Assembly (NCBI GenBank): GCA_023423695.1
Contig: JAFAFA010000027.1
Span: 62,001-126,000, forward strand
Source of the DNA: Pseudomonadota bacterium
Lineage (GTDB): Bacteria; Pseudomonadota; Alphaproteobacteria; Azospirillales; Azospirillaceae
Direction of reading: 5' to 3'
Length of the DNA: 64,000 bases
A model generated the notes under the pieces. It was given only the letters and a program-made list of their open reading frames with translations, was not told the DNA's origin and made no database searches. Of the stretch, positions 57,190 to 64,000 are shown piece after piece (position 1 is the stretch's first letter; each line of letters begins with the position of its first letter). The position numbers and the translations under genes are program-made.

Positions 57190-59565
57190 ATGATCCGGTC
57201 TGCAACGCCCGCCGCAAACCCCCCTGCACGCGTTTGGGCACGCGCTTGGCGTTTGTTCCTGTCCGGCGGCCTTGCCGTCCTGCTGCTCGCGGCCCTGCTG
57301 GCCGGAGCGGGGCCGGCCGCGCTGGCCGCCTCGCCCGTGCCCGGCGCCGTTCCGGCACCCGCCGCCGCGCCCGCCCCCGCGGCTGCGGCCCCGGTTGTGG
57401 TCGACGAGGCGACCGTGCAGCAGCTGGAGGCGCTGGTCGGCACGCTGGAGAACCAGGACGCCCGGTCGCAGCTGGTCACGCAGCTGCGCAACCTGATCAC
57501 CGCCCAGCGCGGGCTGGCCCAGGCCAAGGAGGCGGAAGGCGAATCGGCGCTGCCGCAGACCATCGGCGCCCGGGCGCTGGCCTTCCTGGCGGCGCGCATG
57601 GATGTCGTCAGCCGTCAGCTGGTGCAGGTCGCCAACGTCTTCGCCGACCTGCCGGGCGCCCTGTCCTGGGTGCAGCGGCAGGTGCAGGACGACATGGCGC
57701 GCGAGCGCTGGGTGCAGATCGCCTTGCAGCTGGCGATGATCCTCGGCATCGGCGCCGTCGCCGCCCGCGGCATCGCCTGGCTGCTCGCCCGGCCGCGCCA
57801 CGCGCTGGCCTCCCGCCATGTCGGCTCCGCCCTGCTGCGCATTCCGATGCTGCTCGGCCGCGCGGTGCTGGAACTGGCGCCGATCGTCGGCTTCATCGTC
57901 GTCGCCTACACCATCCTGTCGGTGACAGAACCGGCGCCGCGGGTGCGGCTGGTGGCGCTGGCGGTGGTGAACGCCACCGTCATCACCCAGGCGTTGCTGA
58001 TCCTGGTGCGGATGACCTTCGCCCCCGACGCGCCCAACCTGCGGCTGGTCCAGACCAGCGATACCGGGGCGCGCCGCTGTTACGTCTGGTCACGCCGCCT
58101 GATCGCGGTCGCGGTCTACGGTTATTTCCTGGCGGAAGGCGCCTATGTGCTGGGCCTGCCGCTGGGTGCCTATGGCGCGCTGCTGAAGCTGCTGGGCGTG
58201 GTGCTTGCCGCCATGACGATCGCGCTGATCCTGCAGAACCGCGTCGCCGTGGCCGAGTGGATGCGCGGCAACCCGCTGTCGGGCGACGGTGACCCGCTGG
58301 CCACCGCCCGGCGCGAGGCGGAAGGGCAGGGGGCGGTCCTGCGTACCGCGCGCCGCCGCTTCGCCGAGATTTGGCACGTCCTTGCCATCCTCTATGTCGT
58401 GGTGACGCTGGGCGTCTGGGTGCTGAACGTCTATGGCGGCTTCGAGTATCTGGCCCGCGGCACGGTGGTGACGGTGGTGGCGGTGGTGGTGGCCCGGCTG
58501 CTGGTCGGCGGGCTGAACCGGGCGCTGCGCCGGAGCCTGACCATGAACCGCGATCTGGCCGGCAACCTGCCGCAGCTGCACAACCGCGCCTTCCACTATC
58601 TTCCCATCGTCCAGCGCATCGGCAAGATCATCATCTGGCTGGTGGCGCTGGGCGCGGCGCTAAACGGCTGGGGCGTCGACACGCTGGGGCTGGTCGAATC
58701 CGCCGCCGGCCGCCGCATCGTCGGCAGCACCATCTCCATCGGCCTGCTGCTGGCCGGCGCCATCGTCGCCTGGGAGGTGGTGAGCGCGCTGATCGAGCAT
58801 CTGCTGCGCGCCACCGACAAGAACGGCACCCGCATCGAACGCAGCGCCCGCATGCGCACGCTGCTGCCGCTGCTGCGCAATGCCTTCCTGATCCTGCTGG
58901 TGACGATGGTGTCGCTGATCACCCTGTCGGAACTGGGGGTCAACATCGCGCCGCTGCTGGCCGGCGCCGGTGTCGTCGGTCTGGCCATCGGTTTCGGATC
59001 GCAGACGCTGGTCAAGGACATCATCACCGGCCTGTTCATCCTGTTCGAGGACACGGTGTCGGTCGGCGACGTGGTCGATGTCGGCGGCGGCCATTCCGGC
59101 ACGGTGGAGGCGATCTCGATCCGCTCCATCCGTCTGCGCGACGGCGCCGGCGCCGTCCACTCCGTGCCCTTCAGCGCGGTGACCACCGTGAAGAACATGA
59201 GCAAGGACTTCTCGGTCACGCTGTTCACCGTCACGGTGTCCAACCGCGAGGATCCCGACCGCATCATCTCCGTGCTGAAGGAGACGGGTGCCGAGGTGCA
59301 GGCCCAGCCGCAGTTCGCCGCCGACATCCTGAACCCGCTGGAGGTTCTGGGCGTCGACAAGCTGTCCGACACCGGCATCAACATCCTGGCTCAGTTCAAG
59401 ACCCGTCCGACCCGCCAGTGGGGGGTGAGCCGCGAGTTCAACCGCCTGCTGAAGAAGAAGTTCGACGAGCTGGGCATCGCCATGCCGACCCAGTCGATGC
59501 AGCTGGTCGTCGGCCAGAACCCGCACGACCGCGCGCTGGCGGAGGCGCTCAGCCAAGGCTCGTAA
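57190..59565 (+). CDS. large MscS-family mechanosensitive ion channel
   Basis: A 791-residue inner-membrane channel. It has an N-terminal signal/first helix, an Ala/Pro-rich segment, a periplasmic helical region (about 75-160, LEALVGTLENQDARSQ), then about ten membrane helices and the MscS core at ~592-635 (GAGVVGLAIGFGSQTLVKDI and DTVSVGDVVDVGG). The cytoplasmic end runs to 791. It resembles YbiO/YjeP-type larger relatives rather than the 286-residue MscS. TTG at 57184 is a possible start; ATG at 57190 is preferred. Divergent from the molybdoenzyme gene. Confidence 0.92.
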   Translation: MIRSATPAANPPARVWARAWRLFLSGGLAVLLLAALLAGAGPAALAASPVPGAVPAPAAAPAPAAAAPVVVDEATVQQLEALVGTLENQDARSQLVTQLRNLITAQRGLAQAKEAEGESALPQTIGARALAFLAARMDVVSRQLVQVANVFADLPGALSWVQRQVQDDMARERWVQIALQLAMILGIGAVAARGIAWLLARPRHALASRHVGSALLRIPMLLGRAVLELAPIVGFIVVAYTILSVTEPAPRVRLVALAVVNATVITQALLILVRMTFAPDAPNLRLVQTSDTGARRCYVWSRRLIAVAVYGYFLAEGAYVLGLPLGAYGALLKLLGVVLAAMTIALILQNRVAVAEWMRGNPLSGDGDPLATARREAEGQGAVLRTARRRFAEIWHVLAILYVVVTLGVWVLNVYGGFEYLARGTVVTVVAVVVARLLVGGLNRALRRSLTMNRDLAGNLPQLHNRAFHYLPIVQRIGKIIIWLVALGAALNGWGVDTLGLVESAAGRRIVGSTISIGLLLAGAIVAWEVVSALIEHLLRATDKNGTRIERSARMRTLLPLLRNAFLILLVTMVSLITLSELGVNIAPLLAGAGVVGLAIGFGSQTLVKDIITGLFILFEDTVSVGDVVDVGGGHSGTVEAISIRSIRLRDGAGAVHSVPFSAVTTVKNMSKDFSVTLFTVTVSNREDPDRIISVLKETGAEVQAQPQFAADILNPLEVLGVDKLSDTGINILAQFKTRPTRQWGVSREFNRLLKKKFDELGIAMPTQSMQLVVGQNPHDRALAEALSQGS

Positions 59566-59632
59566 AGGGCAGAGGTCGCAAGGAGCAAAGGCTCCAAACC
59601 AAAGTACAGGTCCTGTTGTACGGAAAGGGAAC

Positions 59633-59661
59633 CGCCCGGCTTTGCCGGGCGTTTTCTTTTT
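59633..59661 (+). terminator. terminator of the MscS-type channel gene
   Basis: CGCCCGGC and GCCGGGCG form a perfect 8-bp stem with a TTT loop, followed by TTTTCTTTTT (59652-59661). Confidence 0.95.
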
Positions 59662-59690
59662 GCGCCCGATGAACCGGAGCCTGCCACGAA

Positions 59691-60182
59691 ATGCTCACCG
59701 ATGCCTTTTCTCGCTTCGCCCGCTGGACGGAGCACCTGTCCGGGCGGCCGGGCGCCTTCGTCACCGCCTTCGCCGTGGTGCTGGTCTGGGGCCTGACCGG
59801 GCCGCTGTTCCACTTCTCCGACACGTGGCAGCTGGTGATCAACACCGGCACGACCATCGTCACCTTCCTGATGGTGTTCATCATCCAGAACGCCCAGAAC
59901 CGCGACACCCAGGCCATCCACCTGAAGCTGGACGAGCTGATCCGCGCCACCAAGGCGGCGCGCAACGGCATGATCGACCTGGAAGAGAAGTCGGAAGCCG
60001 AACTGGCCAAGGTGAAGACCAGCTTCGAAAGCCTGGCGAAGACCGCCGACGGCCTGGGCCACCGCATCGACAAGAAGGTCGAGCGCGCGGTGGAGCGTGA
60101 AGTGGAACGCGAGGTCGACGAGGAACTGGAAGAACGCGGCCTGCCGGATCCCGCCGGACGGCAATCGCCCGAACGACGCTGA
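59691..60182 (+). CDS. low-affinity iron permease family protein
   Basis: A 163-residue membrane protein of the Fet4-like/low affinity iron permease family. Helices cover about 24-42 and 48-66; the motif TFLMVFIIQNAQNRDTQAIH (residues ~60-77) is characteristic and is followed by LKLDELIRATKAARN. The C-terminal ~60 residues form a charged coiled-coil rich in Glu/Lys/Arg (VEREVEREVDEELEERG). Bacterial members are unproven as iron transporters. It starts 30 bp after the channel terminator and converges with DUF2244. Confidence 0.88.
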   Translation: MLTDAFSRFARWTEHLSGRPGAFVTAFAVVLVWGLTGPLFHFSDTWQLVINTGTTIVTFLMVFIIQNAQNRDTQAIHLKLDELIRATKAARNGMIDLEEKSEAELAKVKTSFESLAKTADGLGHRIDKKVERAVEREVEREVDEELEERGLPDPAGRQSPERR

Positions 60183-60213
60183 TCCTTACCCGGCTGTCCT
60201 CATCCGGCAGCCC

Positions 60214-60819
60214 TTATCCAGCCGGCGCCGGCGGGCAGGGCGGGCGGCGCCAGCTGCGCAGCGCGTCGTCGAGCGCGCGGGCAAAGGTGGACCGCTCGGC
60301 CGGCGACAGGAAACTGCCGACGCCCACCGATTGGCCGTGCGAACTCAGCGTGACCTGACCGGCCGGACCGCGGCGGTCGTGGTCGGCACGCTCGTTGTGG
60401 GTGATCCGCAGCCAATAGGGATGGAAAGACCAGCGCCGCTCCGGTGCCTTCCAATGAACCCGCTGCACCGTCAAGGAAGTTTCGGTCAGCCGCACCCGCT
60501 CATACTGGCGGGCGGAGCGGTAGCTGACGCGGAAGGCAAGCCACAGCGCCAGAACGTCCAGCCCGCAGAAGGGCACCACCGGCCAGGCACCGTTGGCGAC
60601 GAAGATGCCGGCGACGACCAGATTCAGCAGGATCACCACCGTCATCACCACCCGGTAGCCGTTGCGGCCCAGACTGCGGTGGGGGTGGAGGATGGCGTCG
60701 AAGAACACGCGCACGGGACCGCCGCCGGCGTGATCCCCCTGGGGAGTGTCGCCGGCCTGACCGTCCGGCCGGCCGTGGGGCTGGTCGCCGGGCCGGGAAT
60801 CGGAGATGTCGATGGGCAT
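60214..60819 (-). CDS. DUF2244 domain-containing membrane protein
   Basis: A 201-residue protein with a disordered, Gly/Asp/Pro-rich first ~35 residues and the DUF2244 region: VFFDAILHPHRSLGRNGYRV, two membrane helices (~55-98) and a soluble part with TSLTVQRVHWKAPERRWSF and WLRITHN. The family is alphaproteobacterial and of unknown function; it sometimes neighbours nth or cytochrome oxidase genes. Here it is convergent with the iron permease-like gene and 83 bp downstream of the next gene. Confidence 0.88.
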   Translation of the reverse strand: MPIDISDSRPGDQPHGRPDGQAGDTPQGDHAGGGPVRVFFDAILHPHRSLGRNGYRVVMTVVILLNLVVAGIFVANGAWPVVPFCGLDVLALWLAFRVSYRSARQYERVRLTETSLTVQRVHWKAPERRWSFHPYWLRITHNERADHDRRGPAGQVTLSSHGQSVGVGSFLSPAERSTFARALDDALRSWRRPPCPPAPAG

Positions 60820-60902
60820 GGCGGCAATACTAGACGACCGGTGCGCCGCTGAAAACCGCCCGTTGAAAAGCGCCCCGCCGAATAAGTGTTGGAACGGCGG
60901 GG

Positions 60903-61379
60903 TTATGCCGCTTTCGACACCATCGGCACCATGCCGCCGTGCAGCACCCAGGCCATGACGCCGTCCATCCCGGCAAGATCGGCGGCCGGCATTCCGCCGG
61001 CGAGGTCCCCGACCGGCTCATCCGTACCGTCGCCTGCCGCTTGAACGAAGATCCGTGCCTGATCGTCGGTGCCGGCGGCGATCATCGCATCGGCCATCAC
61101 CGAGGCCCAATGCCAGTCGGTCATCACCACCGCACAACGCAGCTGGCCGCAGCGCCGCGCCAGCTTCATCAGGGCGACCACGATCTCGGGCCGGAAGTCG
61201 TCGATTTCGAAACGGTCGAACTCGATCAGGCTGCTCCATGGAGTGCCGCGGCTGCCCAGGTTGGCGCACTGCACCTCCACCTGCCGGGCAACGGCATCGC
61301 GCTGGCCGATCGACAGCGAACCCTGCAACCGGACGTGCAGTCCCCAGTCCCTGACGTCCACAAGATAAGATGTGGTCAT
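60903..61379 (-). CDS. hypothetical protein, STAS/SpoIIAA-like by appearance
   Basis: Not recognised. The 158-residue protein starts MTTSYLVDVRDWGLHVRLQG and has alternating strands and helices: WSSLIEFDRFEIDDFRPEIV, then ALMKLARRCGQLRCAVVMTD and WHWASVMADAMI. The pattern (target-loop then helix then hydrophobic strand) is reminiscent of STAS/SpoIIAA-type proteins that report on membrane or regulatory state, but no defining residue is seen. It is divergent from nth and upstream of DUF2244 on the same strand. Confidence 0.6.
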   Translation of the reverse strand: MTTSYLVDVRDWGLHVRLQGSLSIGQRDAVARQVEVQCANLGSRGTPWSSLIEFDRFEIDDFRPEIVVALMKLARRCGQLRCAVVMTDWHWASVMADAMIAAGTDDQARIFVQAAGDGTDEPVGDLAGGMPAADLAGMDGVMAWVLHGGMVPMVSKAA

Positions 61380-61648
61380 ATCCGTATACCCTTATCCGGT
61401 CCGAGCGGCACAACCAAAAAGATCCATGGTTCAAGCGCAGGCGTACGGCCGGTGTCTTTCTATGCCGCAAATCATACGCCACGGCCGGATCCGGGGAGAA
61501 GCGCCATTCCTGCGACGAATTCTGTTGGATTGGTGTGATTTCTCTCCATTTCTGTCGCAATCCGCGATGAAGCGCTGCGGTCTGGTTCGGTTCGCCGCAT
61601 CCCGGCACCTGCTTCCCCGGCGCTGGCGCAACTCCGGCCGTTGCGGCT

Positions 61649-62296
61649 ATGGTGGCGGCCATGAAGCCCGCCGCCGTCCAGGAATTCTTCCGCCGTCTGT
61701 CCACCGCCAACCCGGAACCCCGGAGCGAGCTGGAATACGTCAATCCTTACACGCTGCTGGTCGCCGTCGTCCTGTCGGCCCAGGCGACCGACGTCGGCGT
61801 GAACAAGGCCACCGGCCCGCTGTTCAAAATCGTCACCACGCCCGAACAGATGGTGGCGCTGGGCGAAGAGGGGCTGCGCGGGTACATCAAGACGATCGGC
61901 CTGTTCAACACCAAGGCCAAGAACGTCATCCGCCTGTCGGAACTGCTGATCGAACGCCATGGCGGCGAGGTGCCGCGCGACCGCGAGGCACTGGAGCAGC
62001 TTCCCGGCGTCGGCCGCAAGACCGCCAACGTCGTCCTGAACGTCGCCTTCGGGGAGGAGACCATTGCGGTCGACACCCACATCTTCCGCGTCGGCAACCG
62101 CACCGGGCTCGCGCCCGGCAAGACGCCCGACGCGGTGGAGGCCAAGCTGCTGAAGGCGGTGCCCAAGCTCTACCGCCGCCATGCCCACCACTGGCTGATC
62201 CTGCACGGCCGCTATGTCTGCAAGGCCCGCAAGCCCGACTGCCCGATCTGCCCGGTTGCCGACCTCTGTGCCTTCAAGGACAAGGTCATCGCCTGA
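61649..62296 (+). CDS. nth: endonuclease III (DNA glycosylase/AP lyase)
   Basis: Base-excision repair enzyme removing oxidised pyrimidines. The 215-residue protein has the helix-hairpin-helix LPGVGRKTANVVLN with catalytic Lys124, Asp142 in VDTHIFRV, and the [4Fe-4S] cluster motif with Cys191, Cys198, Cys201 and Cys207. An ATG at 61661 could start a protein 4 residues shorter. It is followed by a terminator and converges with the bactofilin gene. Confidence 0.97.
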   Translation: MVAAMKPAAVQEFFRRLSTANPEPRSELEYVNPYTLLVAVVLSAQATDVGVNKATGPLFKIVTTPEQMVALGEEGLRGYIKTIGLFNTKAKNVIRLSELLIERHGGEVPRDREALEQLPGVGRKTANVVLNVAFGEETIAVDTHIFRVGNRTGLAPGKTPDAVEAKLLKAVPKLYRRHAHHWLILHGRYVCKARKPDCPICPVADLCAFKDKVIA

Positions 62297-62322
62297 TCCG
62301 TGCCTCACGAACGAAGTCGGGA

Positions 62323-62367
62323 CACGAAAAAGCCCGGCATGGCGGGAGCCAGCCGGGCGTTTTCGTG
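62323..62367. terminator. bidirectional terminator between nth and the bactofilin gene
   Basis: The 16-nt arms CACGAAAAAGCCCGGC (62323-62338) and GCCGGGCGTTTTCGTG (62352-62367) pair with one mismatch around a 13-nt loop; T-runs on both strands serve both converging genes. Confidence 0.85.
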
Positions 62368-62378
62368 TTTGGTGCGGC

Positions 62379-63233
62379 TCAGACCGTTTCGGCCGCCGGG
62401 GCCTGTTCGGCCTGCGTCGGGGCCGTGACCGGCGCGGCGGCCGGCTTGGTGCCCGCGCCGTAGATCTGGATGTCGCCGATCAGTTGGCCGCCGGCATCGA
62501 CCGCCAGTTCGCCGAAGCGGATCGATCCGGTGATCTTGCCGGTGGAGCGCACGGTCAGACGGCCGCGGACGGCGATGTCGCCCTCGAACCGGCCGGCGAT
62601 GTCGGCCTCCTCGATGTCGACCGAGCCCCTGAACAGGCCGGACTCCGCGATCTCGACCAGACGGCCTTCGCGCAGCTTGGCCTCCACCGTGCCCTCGACC
62701 ACCAGAACGTCGCAGGAGCCGATCTCGCCGGTCAGTGAGATGTCGCGGCCGACGGTCAGGCGGCGCTGCTCGGGCATTGCCGGGGCGGCCGGAGCCGGAG
62801 CGGCGGCGGCCGGGGCGGCGACGGGCATCGACGGCTGGCGCGGGGCCGTGCCCGGCATGTCGACGACGCGGCGCGGCACATCGGTCTTGAAACCGGCGCC
62901 GGGCACGGACGGCGCGGTCGGGGGCTTGGGAATGCTGTTCATGTCGGGTCCCTTCGAGGCGGAAGGCATATCGGGATAAGCCGGTGCGGCGTGCTGCGCA
63001 TCGGCCAGCGCGTGGGCCATGCTGGGTGCGCCGGCTCCGGCCGCGACGGCGGATGACGGGTCGCCGCCCTGCATCTGGCCCGGAATTTGACCGGGAACCG
63101 GATTGTTCAGCGAGGCGAGCGGCGACGAGACGGCGCCGGCCTCGCCCGGTGCGTACGGACGGGCACCCGGCTGCGGTTGGGCGAGGCTGTCGGCCTTGGG
63201 AGCGGCGGGCGGAGTCTTTCGTCCGAACAGCAT
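62379..63233 (-). CDS. bactofilin family cytoskeletal protein
   Basis: A 284-residue protein with a long disordered Pro/Ala-rich N-terminus (~1-155) and the bactofilin beta-helix domain (~157-262): DISLTGEIGSCDVLVVEGTV, ESGLFRGSVDIEEADIAG, then GRLTVRSTGKITGSIRFGEL. Bactofilins polymerise and organise cell-envelope enzymes. The ATG at 63233 has GGGGGAA upstream, while an earlier in-frame ATG lacks it. The long N-terminus is unusual in length but typical for Rhodospirillales in style. Confidence 0.92.
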   Translation of the reverse strand: MLFGRKTPPAAPKADSLAQPQPGARPYAPGEAGAVSSPLASLNNPVPGQIPGQMQGGDPSSAVAAGAGAPSMAHALADAQHAAPAYPDMPSASKGPDMNSIPKPPTAPSVPGAGFKTDVPRRVVDMPGTAPRQPSMPVAAPAAAAPAPAAPAMPEQRRLTVGRDISLTGEIGSCDVLVVEGTVEAKLREGRLVEIAESGLFRGSVDIEEADIAGRFEGDIAVRGRLTVRSTGKITGSIRFGELAVDAGGQLIGDIQIYGAGTKPAAAPVTAPTQAEQAPAAETV

Positions 63234-63341
63234 GAGCGGTTCCCCCAATCTGGACATACGGGTGGCGGGATGGGCCGGAGGGCTGGAGGCCCGGTGCCGG
63301 AAGGGCGCCGCCGGGCAGGCGACGGTGTGCGGCCGTGCCGC

Positions 63342-64000
63342 CTAGCGGCGTATCACGGTCGTCCGGCCTGCCGCAAGGGGAGCCGACATGGACTGTAGGA
63401 CATGAACCATGAAGGCGCTGGCGACGACCGGGACCAGCAAATTGACGAAGGGAATTGTCGAAAGAAAGGCGATGGCGACCCCGGCCAAAAAAGGTTTCAG
63501 CGGCCGGGACCGCCGCAGCGTCCGCGCCGACGTCCGGTCCAGCCGCCGGTGGGCGACCATCTCGAAATACTCCCGGCCCAGCAGATAGCCGTTGATGGTG
63601 TAGAAGACGATCAGGTTCAGGCCCGGCGCGAAGATGTAGATCGGCAGCGCCACCAGGTTGATCGCCAGAACCAGGATCAGGAATCGCAGCGCCGTCGCCA
63701 ACTCCTCGAGCCAGCCAGCCTGGCGCGGAGCAGGCAGGGCGGGATAATGGCGCGCCTCCACCCGTTCGACCACCTCGTCCAGGAAGAAGCTCGACACCGT
63801 GCCGACGGTGGCCGGGAACAGGAGCCACGCCACCACCAGAACCCCCAGCCCGCCCAGCAGGTCGATGATGGTGTCGAGCCAGCCATAGCCGGTCAGCGGC
63901 GTCACCGACAGCGCCCACCAGATCCCGCCGGCCAGCAGCGCATAGGCGAGCGCCGAGACGAGCACCCCGGTCCACACCACCCGGCGCACGCGGGGATCGG
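63342..64000 (-). CDS. CysZ/EI24-type sulfate transporter-like membrane protein, truncated by window end
   Basis: At least 219 residues are visible; the frame stays open to the last base and the family start precedes it, so the N-terminus is outside. EI24/CysZ features: four or more membrane helices (VLVSALAYALLAGGIWWAL, LLGGLGVLVVAWLLFPATVG, LRFLILVLAINLVALPIYIF, AFLSTIPFVNLLVPVVASAF), the loop AHRRLDRTSARTLRRSRPL and the motif NGYLLGREYFEMVAHRR. E. coli CysZ imports sulfate. Function here is inferred by family only. It is transcribed in the same direction as the bactofilin gene. Confidence 0.85.
   Translation of the reverse strand, partial: DPRVRRVVWTGVLVSALAYALLAGGIWWALSVTPLTGYGWLDTIIDLLGGLGVLVVAWLLFPATVGTVSSFFLDEVVERVEARHYPALPAPRQAGWLEELATALRFLILVLAINLVALPIYIFAPGLNLIVFYTINGYLLGREYFEMVAHRRLDRTSARTLRRSRPLKPFLAGVAIAFLSTIPFVNLLVPVVASAFMVHVLQSMSAPLAAGRTTVIRR

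Overview
This window is chromosomal housekeeping DNA from a GC-rich alphaproteobacterium. Gene content, gene order and protein style point to the Rhodospirillales/Azospirillum group; this assignment is inference from order and protein character, not from a search. No prophage, insertion sequence, CRISPR array or integrase was seen. Coding density is very high and most genes belong to conserved operons.

0-12 kb is the most informative part. A leftward block (ppsR-maf-aroE-coaE-dnaQ, minus strand) and a rightward block (hemE-hemH-hemJ, then rho, plus strand) diverge from a roughly 450-bp gap. That gap holds six DnaA-box-like 9-mers, an A/T-rich tract and a dense run of GANTC sites. The same gene arrangement flanks the replication origin of Caulobacter and Rickettsia, so I call it the predicted chromosomal oriC. 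Three near-consensus ParB-binding parS sites (at about 4.7, 15.2 and 50.2 kb) fit an origin-proximal centromere region. Left of this lie the end of a YyaL-type protein, an ogt-type DNA methyltransferase and a quinone oxidoreductase.

11.7-23.2 kb: secB, fxsA, a Tim44-like membrane protein, the lytic transglycosylase mltA, the HslVU protease, and a lipoprotein whose C-terminal half looks like a trypsin/HtrA domain that has lost its catalytic residues. Then comes the late histidine operon hisB-hisH-GNAT-hisA-hisF-hisE followed by a HIT hydrolase.

23.3-33.3 kb: an XRE regulator, a Smr endonuclease-type protein, the cytochrome c maturation operon ccmCDEFGHI (minus strand; ccmA and ccmB are not here), a YafY-type regulator with a glyoxalase-family plus EVE-domain gene pair, and a short-chain dehydrogenase.

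33.3-43.8 kb: the classical translation/RNA operon rimP-nusA-ylxR-infB-rbfA-truB-rpsO, then pnp, all on the minus strand. RbfA carries an unusually acidic tail.

44-52.7 kb: trmB, metK, an XRE regulator of the PhrR/PraR type and lnt, then the tightly overlapping miaB-phoH-ybeY-corC operon. 52.9-64 kb: an acetyltransferase, apaG, folE, a YbaK-type deacylase, tRNA-Arg(CCT), a sulfite-oxidase-like molybdoenzyme, a large MscS-type channel, a low-affinity iron permease-like protein, DUF2244, an unrecognised protein, nth, a bactofilin, and a CysZ/EI24-type membrane protein that runs off the end.

A GC-rich palindromic repeat of roughly 130-160 bp occurs three times between genes, and strong intrinsic terminators separate many convergent units. 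Protein starts were chosen from ribosome-binding sites, overlaps and family length; several high-GC genes have credible alternative starts, noted in each entry.
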